Assembly: GCF_004208415.1 (NCBI RefSeq)
Contig: NZ_CP035758.1
Coordinates: 8,122,001 to 8,186,000 of the forward strand
Direction: 5' to 3'
Length of the DNA stretch: 64,000 nt
Origin: Ktedonosporobacter rubrisoli
GTDB lineage: Bacteria > Chloroflexota > Ktedonobacteria > Ktedonobacterales > Ktedonobacteraceae
Shown here: positions 53,425-63,393 of the stretch, one piece after another
How the letters are laid out: every line of letters starts with the position of its first letter
Numbering within the stretch: position 1 is the first letter of the stretch
The notes under the pieces: generated by a model
The model's database searches: none
Told to the model about the DNA's origin: nothing
Seen by the model: the letters and a program-made list of their open reading frames with translations, nothing else
Program-made: the position numbers and the translations under genes

Positions 53425-54588
53425 CTAGCGCTCGTTTAAAGGCACGAAGTGCAGGTCCATCGGGCCGGTGTATTCGGCCTCAGGGCGAATCAGGCGATTG
53501 TTGCTCACCTGCTCCAATACATGGGCCGTCCAGCCAGCGCAGCGGCTCACGGCAAAGGTTGGCGTGAAGAGATCGCCGGAGAGGCCCACGGAATTCATTA
53601 AGGCCGCCGAATAATACTCGACGTTTGTGTAGAGGCGACGGCCGGGCTTGAGCTCATCGAGCAGGGACAGGGCCAGCTCTTCGACGCGCCGGGCCAGGAC
53701 AAAGCCGGTGGGATCGGCCACCCGTGCCATTTCGCGCAGCTCTTCGGCGCGCGGATCTGTCGTCTTATAGACACGATGGCCAAAGCCCATGAGCTTCTTG
53801 CCGCCGCTGATGGCCTCGCGCAGCCAGCTTTCGGCATTTTCGACGGTGCCGATCTCCATGAGCATATCCTGCACTTTGGAAGGCGCCCCGCCATGCAGAG
53901 GTCCTTTGAGCGCGCCAAGGGCCGCTACGATTGAGGAGGCGATATCCGACTCGGTGCTGGCTACGATACGTGAAGTGAAGGTTGAGGCGTTCATGCCATG
54001 ATCCGACAGCAACACAAGATAGGAATTGAGCCCTTTGACATGCTCTTCTTTGGGTTCCTCTCCACGCAGAAGATAGAGATAGTTGGCGGCGTGGCCTAGC
54101 TCTGGGCGCGATTCCAGTGGCTCCTGACCATGGCGCAGGCGCTGGAAAGCTGCAAGAAACACTGGGAAGCGCGCCGTTAGGGCAATGGTCTGCTCAATCG
54201 TTGGCTTGCCAGTAATAACGTTGGCACCCCAGGCCGAGACCGCTGTGCGCAGTGCGTCCATGGGCTCGGTGGTGTGCGGCAGCGCCCGAATGGTCTGCAT
54301 CACACCGTCTGGAATGCTGCGCTCTGCCGCCAGCTTGCTACGCAGGCTGGCCAGCTCTTGCTTATTGGGGAGATGCCCAAACCAGAGCAAGTGCGCAACT
54401 TCCTCAAAAGAGGTACTGCGCGCCAAGTCGTGGATATCATAGCCTCTATAAATAAGGCGTCCCGCGGTACCATCGACCTTGCTGATCGCCGTTGAGGCCG
54501 CAACGATGCCTTCTAGTCCACCTTTATTGGGTTTTGTGGGAGTGGTATTCTGTGCTGTGTTGCCAGTGTTTGGTATCGTCGTTGACAT
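53425..54588 (-). CDS. gltA: citrate synthase
   Basis: A 387-residue citrate synthase, which condenses oxaloacetate with acetyl-CoA in the cytoplasm. Visible: GRLIYRGYDIHDLARSTSFE, the catalytic His232 (GPLHGGAPS) and His271 (GFGHRVYK), and LFTPTFAVSRCAGWTAHVLE. The catalytic Asp of NVDFYSG is Glu324 here (TNVEYYSAAL), as in several bacterial subgroups. The first 22 residues are a Thr/Asn-rich tail without conservation. 2-methylcitrate synthase activity cannot be excluded. AAGGAG lies 10 bases before ATG 54588. It is followed by a strong terminator, so it is monocistronic. Confidence 0.93.
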   Translation of the reverse strand: MSTTIPNTGNTAQNTTPTKPNKGGLEGIVAASTAISKVDGTAGRLIYRGYDIHDLARSTSFEEVAHLLWFGHLPNKQELASLRSKLAAERSIPDGVMQTIRALPHTTEPMDALRTAVSAWGANVITGKPTIEQTIALTARFPVFLAAFQRLRHGQEPLESRPELGHAANYLYLLRGEEPKEEHVKGLNSYLVLLSDHGMNASTFTSRIVASTESDIASSIVAALGALKGPLHGGAPSKVQDMLMEIGTVENAESWLREAISGGKKLMGFGHRVYKTTDPRAEELREMARVADPTGFVLARRVEELALSLLDELKPGRRLYTNVEYYSAALMNSVGLSGDLFTPTFAVSRCAGWTAHVLEQVSNNRLIRPEAEYTGPMDLHFVPLNER

Positions 54589-55379
54589 AAACGTCTGCTC
54601 CTTCGCTTTATCTAGTGCACGAACAAGAGTCTGGGAAATGGCAATAAACAGGCTTGTGCGAGCTTGGGGTGTCCCACATCATCTCCCTCGAATATGGTTG
54701 AGGATGCACTAGTATTTACTGAATTAACGCGATGTGCATCTTTTATCTGGGGGCCTGGAACATACCCTGGCCTTTTCTCCACACGGCTCGCCGCAGGCGG
54801 CGAAAGGACTTGCACATGGAGTTAAACTTAATACCTAACTCTTCTATGTTGTACCATTAATGTGGATGGATGTCAATAAAACTTGATTCGGCTAGACTCT
54901 ACTAGATTTTACTCGATTTATGTCGATTCGAAGCTGGCATTGATTGCCTGAGCAGACGGTCCCAGACGTTCCTCGCGATTCTTGAAAGTGGGGTATTCGT
55001 GGCAGCATTAACGCTCTTTCGCCCTTCCAACTTTCGTGTCAGAGGGAAATTAGCTCAAAGAAGCTCTCGCACAAGCGCAAAATTTTCCTGGAAGTTTTCA
55101 AGCAAGCTGGTTATGTTAGAAGCACGCCCATGAAGCGTGCAGTTGCTTCGCAACAATGGCTTGAGAAGTGGATGACTGTACGCCATTTCTTGTAATTCAG
55201 GCACTCGGTAACAAGAGATGCTGACGCTTGGCCAGCATCTCTCAGTCCGAGAAAGCGACGGGAAAATCGGGATAGGTGCGTCTCCTCGAATTGCTGCTCA
55301 CCGATTTGCTGATTTTCTACAGTGCGCACGAGATGTGCATGGAGCACGTGTGGGAAGGCTCCGCACGATTTCAGAGGTG
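54589..55379. other. long intergenic region upstream of citrate synthase
   Basis: About 790 bases that hold the citrate synthase promoter and a leader. Possible structures include a GC-rich hairpin TCGCCG-CAGG-CGGCGA (54788-54803). A minus-strand frame of 78 codons at 55111-55347 has no recognisable family and no ribosome site; it is not listed. I saw no clear riboswitch. Confidence 0.4.
55214..55242 (-). terminator. hairpin, probable terminator of the DHFR-like gene
   Basis: AGAGATGCTG (55214-55223) pairs perfectly with CAGCATCTCT (55233-55242), a 10-bp stem with a nine-base loop. On the minus strand TTGTTACC follows. It lies about 140 bases after the stop of the reductase gene. Confidence 0.5.
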
Positions 55380-55985
<606 letters not shown>

Positions 55986-56355
55986 GACCGATTTCCTCCA
56001 ACATCTGATTGATTGATACTGCTCACAGGTATTTACAGCTATTACCCTTCTTCCTGCCCTTCTTGCATTCAAGAGAGCTCATAAAGGGGAATCATTTTAT
56101 AATTAGGACGTACTTCTATTCTACCTGCAGAAGAAGAAAAAAACCTCTCGTATCTTGCTCAAATCCTCGGCCCGACTCTGGCCTGAGAAAGAGCAGCCAG
56201 GCCTCGCAATCCCCAAACATTGCGGAGGGGCGAAACAGAGAGCTAATAGGATATCGTAATCATTCTTACACGTTTATGATTGACAAAATAACTGTTGCCT
56301 TCTATGATTGAGAACAGGAAGCCTGAGCGATATCCGTTGGAAGGAGGGCCACACG
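55986..56355. other. divergent intergenic region
   Basis: 370 bases between the divergent DHFR-like and small HTH genes. It must hold promoters in both directions; I could not fix a convincing pair. No coding frame is supported. Confidence 0.4.
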
Positions 56356-56631
56356 ATGATCGAGTTAAATGGGGAAAATTATCTAGATGGGCATGAAGCT
56401 TCTCACCTGCTTGGCGTGAAGCTATCAACATTGTATACGTATGTCAGTCGAGGGATTTTAAGAAGCTACAAGCAGGGCATTAAGCGACAAAGACTCTATA
56501 AGCAGACCGAGCTAGAGGCACTTTTACAAGTGCGCCCCAGCAGCAATACCGCTGTGACCCCCGCTGCTGTAGAGCCCGAACAGCTTGACAGCACGCTTCC
56601 GCACGCAGAAGATTGGGTTCCCAACGTCTGA
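56356..56631 (+). CDS. small MerR/excisionase-type HTH protein
   Basis: A 91-residue protein with one winged helix-turn-helix: YLDGHEASHLLGVKLSTLYT, then YVSRGILRSYK, and a basic wing KRQRLYKQTELEALLQ. The C-terminal 35 residues are a Pro/Ala/Glu linker with no fold. The sequence, in particular LYTYVSRG, is close to the HTH module that is fused to the N-terminus of some citrate-synthase-like proteins (from memory). Here it stands alone, 1.8 kb from a citrate synthase gene. GGAGGG precedes ATG 56356. Its role is likely DNA binding. Confidence 0.7.
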   Translation: MIELNGENYLDGHEASHLLGVKLSTLYTYVSRGILRSYKQGIKRQRLYKQTELEALLQVRPSSNTAVTPAAVEPEQLDSTLPHAEDWVPNV

Positions 56632-56835
56632 GTGTATCCCGTTGTCAGTTCTTATCTATTCTTGCTTTTACCGTACTTATAGTGTTCTGTTCTTATCGTG
56701 CTAAAATAGTGTCTTGATGTTATAGAGTCTTGAGTACTTTGTTGGCAGCGGGCATTGGGTGCTATGCCGACGCTGCCAGCCCTTTATATTCCCGTTCCGC
56801 TCAATACGCGTTTAGCTAATGCTGTTGCTCTGCCC

Positions 56836-58164
56836 TCAAAATCGTAAGCCTGCTGGCTCCTCTCCCTTGCTACAGGCCTGTAGGATCGCGCTCCAGGTAT
56901 CTGTGCCGCCGAGATGATAGATCTTTGTGTCGGCCAGCTGCGTGGGCGCAGCTGCGTCACCGGCAAATAGGATAGTCACCGCGTGACCACCCTGGCGCAT
57001 GCGGGTCAGGATATCTAGCATCTGGTCGCTGATCCTGCTTGTAATCAGTACGATAGTTGCCCCGGCCGGCAGGCGCGTCCGTTCGGCCTGCATAATATTC
57101 TCAATTGAAGAGTTAAAATAGGGCTGCACGCGGGCCAGAACTTCCATGATGCGGCGGCGTTGCTCAACGCTGCTTGACGCGGGAATATGCACGCGCCTGC
57201 GCCTCACCTGAGCGGCGACCGTCTCCTCTAGATCCGCCTCTTCCTCTTCACCGTTGAGCATGGCTTGTGGCAGATCTACTTCTTCAGGCATGAACAAAAT
57301 GGTATTGGCATAGAGCCCTACCGCGTAGCCTTCGTTGATGGCCCAGTCGGTAACCGAGGCGGCGGCGCAGATGGCCAGCTCCTGTAATTCGGGATGGATG
57401 CCAAAGTGGGTATCGATACGCCCATCGAGATTCAGGAAGATTTCCATGGTATAGGTGGTTGTGGCCTCGTAAACTTTGCTCTGGAGCTGCATCGTGCGGG
57501 CCGTCGCTTTCCAGTGGACGCGGCGCAGACTATCTCCGTAGATATAGTCGCGGGTCCCGATGACGCGCGAAGGATCTTCTAGCAGGCGGCGCGGCGCCCG
57601 TTTATCTCCGAAGGGATGGCGCGCGGGCAGGTTGAAGCGGCTCAGGGGCAGGATGAGGGGATAGACGAGGACATACTGGCGTTCTGGAAGCTCCATCTCC
57701 CGGCTGATGAAGCCAAAAACGTCGCCACTGCGTACTGTTGCGGGACCAAAGGCGTGTACGCCACGGGCGAAGCAGCGCACGCTATAGCGCCGCGTCACGC
57801 GCTCATACCAGCCCGGGCTAAAGAGGCATTCAAGGCGCATCTGCTCGCTCAGGATGCGCTTGCGCAGATTCTCGCCCTCAATGCTCAAGGAGAGCGGCAG
57901 CAGGTCTTCGACCTCTAACCAGGGCAGCGGCAGCAGTTTGGAGTTCTCGATCTGCAGCGAAAAGGTGATCTCTTCGCCAAAGAGGGCGCGCTCCTCGCTG
58001 AACTGGCGTTGATAGTGCAAGGCGTGAAAGCAATATTTGGCCCAGATATCCGTGAGGGCAAGAATCAAGAGCAGCAGCGCGCCGCACACGAAGAGCAAGG
58101 GCAGATGAATGATAATACCGGCCAGCACGACGGCGGCACTAAAATAATACCAGTTTTTGTTCAT
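56836..58164 (-). CDS. DUF58-domain protein
   Basis: A 442-residue protein with two membrane helices at the N-terminus (about 6-40), a beta-rich extension (50-175; FSLQIENSKLLPLPWLEVED) and a DUF58 domain. The signature is clear: DYIYGDSLRRVHWKATARTM, then LQSKVYEATTTYTMEIFLNL. DUF58 is related to von Willebrand A domains and always works with a MoxR ATPase. Its start overlaps the MoxR stop by four bases. Such pairs assemble or activate envelope or enzyme complexes; the client here is unknown. The usual transglutaminase gene is not found downstream. Confidence 0.9.
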   Translation of the reverse strand: MNKNWYYFSAAVVLAGIIIHLPLLFVCGALLLLILALTDIWAKYCFHALHYQRQFSEERALFGEEITFSLQIENSKLLPLPWLEVEDLLPLSLSIEGENLRKRILSEQMRLECLFSPGWYERVTRRYSVRCFARGVHAFGPATVRSGDVFGFISREMELPERQYVLVYPLILPLSRFNLPARHPFGDKRAPRRLLEDPSRVIGTRDYIYGDSLRRVHWKATARTMQLQSKVYEATTTYTMEIFLNLDGRIDTHFGIHPELQELAICAAASVTDWAINEGYAVGLYANTILFMPEEVDLPQAMLNGEEEEADLEETVAAQVRRRRVHIPASSSVEQRRRIMEVLARVQPYFNSSIENIMQAERTRLPAGATIVLITSRISDQMLDILTRMRQGGHAVTILFAGDAAAPTQLADTKIYHLGGTDTWSAILQACSKGEEPAGLRF

Positions 58165-59123
58165 AACTGCTCTACCGGCACGGCAACACTGCTCAGGATG
58201 TCTGTAACTATCTGTTCCATGACGCGTCCATGTAGACGAGATTGGCTTGTCGGGATGATACGATGGGCAAGAACGGGCAGAGCCACATGTTTCACATCAT
58301 CGGGAATAACATAATGGCGGCCCTGAATGGCTGCGTAGGCCTGGCTGGCGCGATACAGGGCCAGGGTTCCGCGCGGGCTGGCACCCAGCTCGACGGCGCT
58401 ATGCGTACGCGTGGCGCGCAGCAGCTCGACGATATAGTTTTCTATAGAAGGTTCCACGTGGACCTGGCGAATCAATTTCTGTAGACTTTGCAGGGCCTCG
58501 GCGCTGAGCACTGGCGTGAGATCCTGCAAGGGCTGCCCTTCTTTGAAGCGCTGCAGGATCAAGCGTTCTTCGGCGTGGCTGGGATAATCCAGGCGCAGGC
58601 GCATCAGAAAGCGGTCGAGCTGGGCTTCCGGCAAGGGAAAGGTTCCTTCTAGCTCGATAGGGTTTTGGGTGGCAATCACCATAAAGGGTCGCGGAAGCTG
58701 CAATGTTTCACGTTCAACACTGATCTGACGCTCTTCCATAGCCTCCAGCAAGGCAGACTGCGTGCGTGGGGTCGCGCGGTTAATCTCGTCGGCAAGCACA
58801 ACCTGGGTCAGCAAAGGGCCCGGACGGAACTCGAATTCCCCCTTTTTCTGGTTGTAGAAAGTAATGCCGGTGATATCGGATGGGAGCAGGTCAGGGGTGA
58901 ACTGAATGCGCTGAAATGTGCAGCCGAGAGAGCGGGCGAGAGCTTTGGCCAGGGTCGTTTTGCCAATGCCCGGCACATCCTCAAACAATACATGCCCTTC
59001 GCACAACAGGGCGACCATCAGCAGATCGATAACCTGCTCTTTGCCGATGATGACCTGTCCCACGTTGTGGCGCAGGGCGCGCATTGCATCCTGGACCTGG
59101 CGTATTTCCTCAGTTTGCGTCAT
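58161..59123 (-). CDS. MoxR-family AAA+ ATPase
   Basis: A 320-residue AAA+ ATPase. Walker A DVPGIGKTTLAKALA (49-63), Walker B VVLADEINRATPRTQSALLE, sensor 1 VIATQNPIELEGTFPLPEAQ, arginine-finger region LDRFLMRLRLDYPS, and GASPRGTLALYRASQAYAAI near the C-terminus. It remodels a client together with the DUF58 protein encoded downstream with a four-base overlap. ATG 59123 is preferred (AGAGGAC upstream); a TTG at 59141 would add six residues. Confidence 0.94.
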   Translation of the reverse strand: MTQTEEIRQVQDAMRALRHNVGQVIIGKEQVIDLLMVALLCEGHVLFEDVPGIGKTTLAKALARSLGCTFQRIQFTPDLLPSDITGITFYNQKKGEFEFRPGPLLTQVVLADEINRATPRTQSALLEAMEERQISVERETLQLPRPFMVIATQNPIELEGTFPLPEAQLDRFLMRLRLDYPSHAEERLILQRFKEGQPLQDLTPVLSAEALQSLQKLIRQVHVEPSIENYIVELLRATRTHSAVELGASPRGTLALYRASQAYAAIQGRHYVIPDDVKHVALPVLAHRIIPTSQSRLHGRVMEQIVTDILSSVAVPVEQL

Positions 59124-59275
59124 ATTTTGTCCTCTAAGCAAATAAGCTACCTTTTACTCCCACTTGGGAAAGCTAAAAGAAAATATTAAAAAATACTGCA
59201 GATGAAGGCGAATCTGGCTATTGCATAATATACTTAAAAAGTATACGCCTGAAATAGGCAAATACTCACCGGACC

Positions 59276-60049
59276 CTAAATGATCTGTATTTCGACTGTT
59301 TGAGATATGACCGTCGCGCCGCTCTGATCCTGGCCTATGGCTGTGATGTGCGCGCTAACTGCGGACGAGCTCTGGAGATCGGGCACATGCCAGGTAAGCT
59401 GAGCGCTGCCATCAGCTTGAAAGGTTTGTGCCGCGCTCACTGAGAGCGTTGACTGTGCACCGTAGTCCAGCAATAGTTTAACATCTGTATTCGGTTCTCC
59501 GCCCGTGACGTGCACAGTTACCGTTGTGCCTCCCTGCACGCTAGAGGGCAGATCGAGGATGTGCAGGCTTTGTTTTCCCTGTAGAGAGATATCTTTTTTG
59601 CCGCCACTGCTTGAGCCGGATGGCTGGCTGCTCTCGTTAGAGCCCTTGCCGCCAGATGGAGGAGGAAAGGTGGGACGAATATCAATAGTTCCGGCGGGCG
59701 TGACTTTTACATCCTGGGGCATGACTTCGTGCTGCATGGCTGGGGTAGTGATCTGGGCATATATGGAGGTGACGAAGTTGATTAATATAAAGCCGCTAAT
59801 GATGGCGAGTACAAGCGCTAGCAGAAAAATGAGATAGCTTCGATCGGTGCGTAACGCTTTGGGGAAGCGTTGCCCGAAGGTCCCGCCGGGCGGAAGCGTT
59901 TGAGGCAGCGGGAAGAGAGGATCGGGGCGTTTAAGCACCTCGTGAACTTCTTCAGGGAGCTGATTTGTGGCGGGCCTGCTCGGTAATAAGGGAATAATAG
60001 GTTCGCCCTGCGGGAGTTGCGGGTTCTGGCTTGAGCGATCTTCGCGCAT
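59276..60049 (-). CDS. membrane-anchored secreted protein of unknown function
   Basis: A 257-residue protein. A proline-rich cytoplasmic tail (1-60) is followed by one membrane helix (about 72-95; YLIFLLALVLAIISGFILIN) and an extracytoplasmic part with a Ser/Gly linker (about 128-155) and an Ig-like beta domain (about 160-257; LHILDLPSSVQGGTTVTVHV, AQLTWHVPDLQSSSAVSAHI). No catalytic residue is seen. It lies upstream of the MoxR/DUF58 operon, with 150 bases between; a functional link is possible but not shown. GGTGGAG precedes ATG 60049. Confidence 0.65.
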   Translation of the reverse strand: MREDRSSQNPQLPQGEPIIPLLPSRPATNQLPEEVHEVLKRPDPLFPLPQTLPPGGTFGQRFPKALRTDRSYLIFLLALVLAIISGFILINFVTSIYAQITTPAMQHEVMPQDVKVTPAGTIDIRPTFPPPSGGKGSNESSQPSGSSSGGKKDISLQGKQSLHILDLPSSVQGGTTVTVHVTGGEPNTDVKLLLDYGAQSTLSVSAAQTFQADGSAQLTWHVPDLQSSSAVSAHITAIGQDQSGATVISQTVEIQII

Positions 60050-60216
60050 TATTGCTCTCCACCTCAAACTTTCAGTTTTTACAAACGCCTTTATTTAAAA
60101 GACCTTTCCAGTTGGCGCGCCAGGCTGCCGGGTGCCACAAAAGCTCCCCTTCTTGTACGCGCTCACCTTCTATTGTTTTTGGGATGTTATTAAGCTGGCA
60201 GATTTATGCTTTGTCT

Positions 60217-61152
60217 CTAGCATTTGAAGAACGTCTCTATTGTATACATTACCTTAGCTATATGCAAGTTTGCCAGTTCCGGCTCTTGTAGGATGCTGAC
60301 ATGCGGCCCTGCTGGCTGCCAGATAGCCGGATCGCTGGGGCCAAAGATGGCGATAGTGGGTATGCCGAGCAGAGCCGCCAGGTGCGTAATCCCGGAGTCG
60401 TTGCCCAGGTAGCCCCGACAGCGTAAAAGGTAGCGGGCTACGGTGAGCAGGGGGGCATCTTCAAGGATGGTGAGGAGCTCGCTGCGCGCTGGTCTGAGCC
60501 TGGCTTGCAGGTAGGCCAGGCGCTCTTGATCGGCCGGACCGCCCAGTAAGAGGATAGGAATGTTGCGCTGCCAGAGCTCCGTAATCAGCTCGGCATAGGA
60601 AGTGAGCGGCCAGCATTTCGCTGCGCCACCGCTTCCCGGTTGTATGGCGATCCACGGTACCGGCGGAGCCGCGCCAACCTGCGTAAGCTCGGGTGCAAGC
60701 TGCAAGCGGGCCTGCGCCAGATCAACCTTAACGCCCACGGTTCGGGCCAGGTAATCAACGATATGGATATGTGCCTCAGCCACCGGGCGACCGGGAGCCA
60801 CGATTACCCTCCTGGCTCCGGCGGCGCGCAGATTCTGTTCCACAAGACCATCTGGATCGCGAAACCAGCAGATAGCTAGCTCTAAGTCGCGCAGCTGCTC
60901 GCGCAACAATGAACCGCCGCGCGCAGCAATCCTCTCCGGCGTTAAGAAGAGCTCGCTCCACTGCGGCGAACCATAATGCGATGTGCCCTCGGCGATGCCC
61001 GTGGCTCTGGCCAGCTCCAACATGGGTTCTGGACTGACCAGCGTCACATATGGATGGGCATACTGCGCCTTTAGCGCCGCGATGACCGGAAAAGAGAGCA
61101 AAACATCGCCAATGGCGCCGGGACGAATGACCAGGATGCGCGTATTTTCCAT
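60217..61152 (-). CDS. glycosyltransferase family 9 protein
   Basis: A 311-residue GT-B glycosyltransferase of family 9 (heptosyltransferase type). N-terminal ILVIRPGAIGDVLLSFPVIA, the C-terminal nucleotide-sugar site PGSGGAAKCWPLTSYAELIT, and GNDSGITHLAALLGIPTIAI followed by FGPSDPAIWQP are all present. In Gram-negative bacteria GT9 enzymes build lipopolysaccharide core. In a Chloroflexota the acceptor is more likely another cell-surface or secreted glycan. It is the second gene of an operon with a small membrane protein (three-base gap). Confidence 0.9.
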   Translation of the reverse strand: MENTRILVIRPGAIGDVLLSFPVIAALKAQYAHPYVTLVSPEPMLELARATGIAEGTSHYGSPQWSELFLTPERIAARGGSLLREQLRDLELAICWFRDPDGLVEQNLRAAGARRVIVAPGRPVAEAHIHIVDYLARTVGVKVDLAQARLQLAPELTQVGAAPPVPWIAIQPGSGGAAKCWPLTSYAELITELWQRNIPILLLGGPADQERLAYLQARLRPARSELLTILEDAPLLTVARYLLRCRGYLGNDSGITHLAALLGIPTIAIFGPSDPAIWQPAGPHVSILQEPELANLHIAKVMYTIETFFKC

Positions 61153-61155
61153 GCT

Positions 61156-61533
61156 CTATGCCTTTCTAGCCAGCGAGAGAATTTCCAGAACCAGCGCGGC
61201 TACCACAATCACGATGGCCGTGAAGATGCTCCAGCTATGGAGGGCAAGCAAGATCAGGTTCAGGACCACGATGAGCGTGAGTAAGCCCCCCTGGCGTAGC
61301 GCGTGACGCGCGGTAGCTCGATAGCGCTGCGAAGAGAAGATTCGCGAGCCCGTGAAATAGGCCACAGGCGCCAGCGTGCTGGTCAGGGCCACGCTCAAAA
61401 TCAGGAAAAATAGCGCAAAGGCCAGGATACCCTCTGGCGCGATAAAGCGCGTGAATAACAGCAAGGCAGCCCATGCCACAGGAGCGATGAGCAAAAGCAT
61501 ATAGGGCGATGAGCGGTTCGTTGTCCTATGCAT
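61156..61533 (-). CDS. small four-helix membrane protein
   Basis: A 125-residue protein with about four membrane helices (12-30, 36-58, 84-101, 104-122) and a basic loop in between. No family is recognised. It precedes the GT9 gene by three bases, so the two are co-transcribed, and it may anchor or serve the same glycan pathway. There is no clear ribosome site at 61533; other starts are possible. Confidence 0.65.
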   Translation of the reverse strand: MHRTTNRSSPYMLLLIAPVAWAALLLFTRFIAPEGILAFALFFLILSVALTSTLAPVAYFTGSRIFSSQRYRATARHALRQGGLLTLIVVLNLILLALHSWSIFTAIVIVVAALVLEILSLARKA

Positions 61534-61642
61534 AATCTTTCGTGCCTATCGCTGTAAAAGTATGCCCATATGTTCTGACTGCACGATGCGGCAAAGGGCC
61601 CTGACTGCCAGGCAGAAACAGGCTGTGCATGTCTAAATATCC

Positions 61643-63379
61643 CTATCTCATCAAATTAAAGCCTCGATTGCCGTTGAGGGGAGCTTCGGTACGCCGCCGG
61701 CTTTCCTGGGCCTCGGCACTGAAGTATTTTTGCCAGATGTCGGGAGCGTCTTTGCTTTCGCCGCCGTGCGTTGTGTGCCGCTTGCGTACGCGGCAAATGA
61801 CCGGCGTGTTGACGCTGGCTCCGGCGACAATAACCTGACCTTTGGAGAGCGCGGGCAGATTTCCCAGCAGCTCGCGCCCGACGCCCTCGATGGCGGCGGC
61901 AACGCTCTTCTGGTCGATCTCATTAACAATGCGCATAATGCATTGCGTCTGGCACTGGCTCAGCACGTCGGCATCCAGCTTGCCCGGCCGTTGACTGATC
62001 AGACCTACACCGATGCCAAATTTGCGCCCCTCAGCCAGCACTTGCTTAAGAATGCTTGTCGAGACGACCCCGATTCCGCTGGGCGCAAAGTGATGAGCTT
62101 CCTCAAGCAATACAAAGACCGGGTAAGGAAGATAAAGATCGCCGCTGTGCACCTTGCCCTTCTCTGTATCCATGCGCGCCCTGTACAGGCGGCGCAGCAA
62201 GGTAGCCACGATAACTTGCTGATCGCGCTCATCGATCTCGTTAAGCTGCAGCACCGTGCATTGGCCGGGCTTGAATATCTCGGGCAGGTCAAGGTGTTGC
62301 GTATCGTCAAAGGTAAAGCTGTTCTCGAAGCGCTGCTCAACGCGCCAGGTTAGCGCGTGGGCGGTGCTGGCATCGTCGGCTCCCTCGCCATCTTCGTCGT
62401 TCTTCTGCTTCGCCACTGACTTGATCGCTATCTTCAGATCGGCAACGCCCCAGGGCATGCCTTTCTTCATATCACGTGCTTTGCGGAGGGCTCGACTCAA
62501 GAGATACTGCTGTTTCTCGGTCATCTCGGGGAGAAGCGCGCGCATATCGCCCATTTCCAGCGTGGAGACGCGCACTTTGACCTGTTCAGGTTTGTAGACC
62601 TTGACCTGGGCCCGATAACCGGCGCCTCGACCGTTGCCGGCTTCGCTGAATTGCGGCGCGTTGGCGATTTGATCGAGGGTGCCGTACTCGCCGTGCGGAT
62701 CGATGATCAGGACGCAAGCCTTGTTGTGGGGCTGCATAAGCTCTTCGATCAGGACGCTGGCCAGGTAGCTCTTGCCGGCGCCAGTGCTGGCGATAATGGC
62801 CATATGCGTGCTGACCACATCCTTAACTGAGAGCACGACTGGTACGGCATCGACGGGCCGGGTCAGCAGGGAGCCGATGGTGGCCGAGCCGGGCTGGCGA
62901 TCCTGCTTACGGCTCAAGATTTCGGCTAGCATGCGATCGTCGGCCAGGAAAATCTGTGTCCCCGATTGGGGCGGAATCCAGGGATTGATAAAGGATTCGG
63001 TGGCTGGATTGTAGTAGCCCATGATGGCGACGTGCAGCTCAAAAAGCTCATTGGTGCGCGCGTTATACCCAACCATGGCGGCTACCTGCGTTGGCGAGAT
63101 CTCCGGCTCGCCGAGAAAAGTGTCGGGGTAGAGCTGGAGCGGAACGCGCTTGACAATGCGTCCCAGCACGCGGCGCATAGGGCTGCTCTGACCGTTGGTG
63201 CCCACTTGCTCAGGATCGACAAGCTCGTAATAGACATACTCGCCGTTCTTCAGCTCCTGCTCATCGTCGCGTGAGACAAAGGTGTACTCATGCGTGGTCT
63301 CGCCAGGGCCTTTAGCAATTCCTACGGCTTTGCGCATCGTGCGTGCAGGCATAGGCGAGGAGCCGTTTGGATCGATCAT
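61643..63379 (-). CDS. HerA-like DNA translocase ATPase (DUF87)
   Basis: A 578-residue hexameric-ATPase protein. The N-terminal part (about 20-190) is a HAS-barrel-like beta domain; then the FtsK/HerA RecA-type core with Walker A STGAGKSYLASVLIEEL (about 198-214), LIIDPHGEYG, Walker B VFVLLEEAHHF, and a C-terminal region with GLISQRPGKLDADVLSQCQT and RHTTHGGES. HerA proteins translocate on DNA and normally pair with the nuclease NurA for end processing. The gene just upstream (63394) is the obvious partner candidate. ATG 63379 with GGAGG eight bases upstream is the start. Confidence 0.9.
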   Translation of the reverse strand: MIDPNGSSPMPARTMRKAVGIAKGPGETTHEYTFVSRDDEQELKNGEYVYYELVDPEQVGTNGQSSPMRRVLGRIVKRVPLQLYPDTFLGEPEISPTQVAAMVGYNARTNELFELHVAIMGYYNPATESFINPWIPPQSGTQIFLADDRMLAEILSRKQDRQPGSATIGSLLTRPVDAVPVVLSVKDVVSTHMAIIASTGAGKSYLASVLIEELMQPHNKACVLIIDPHGEYGTLDQIANAPQFSEAGNGRGAGYRAQVKVYKPEQVKVRVSTLEMGDMRALLPEMTEKQQYLLSRALRKARDMKKGMPWGVADLKIAIKSVAKQKNDEDGEGADDASTAHALTWRVEQRFENSFTFDDTQHLDLPEIFKPGQCTVLQLNEIDERDQQVIVATLLRRLYRARMDTEKGKVHSGDLYLPYPVFVLLEEAHHFAPSGIGVVSTSILKQVLAEGRKFGIGVGLISQRPGKLDADVLSQCQTQCIMRIVNEIDQKSVAAAIEGVGRELLGNLPALSKGQVIVAGASVNTPVICRVRKRHTTHGGESKDAPDIWQKYFSAEAQESRRRTEAPLNGNRGFNLMR

Positions 63380-63393
63380 CAAAAAAACCTCCG

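Noticed and set aside
53425..54588. Glu324 at the catalytic Asp position of citrate synthase as evidence of loss of function
   Set aside because: I recall NVE-type sequences in active citrate synthases of other bacteria, and both catalytic histidines are intact.
55111..55347. Minus-strand frame of 78 codons, considered as a transposase remnant
   Set aside because: No transposase motif, no terminal inverted repeats and no target duplication were seen.
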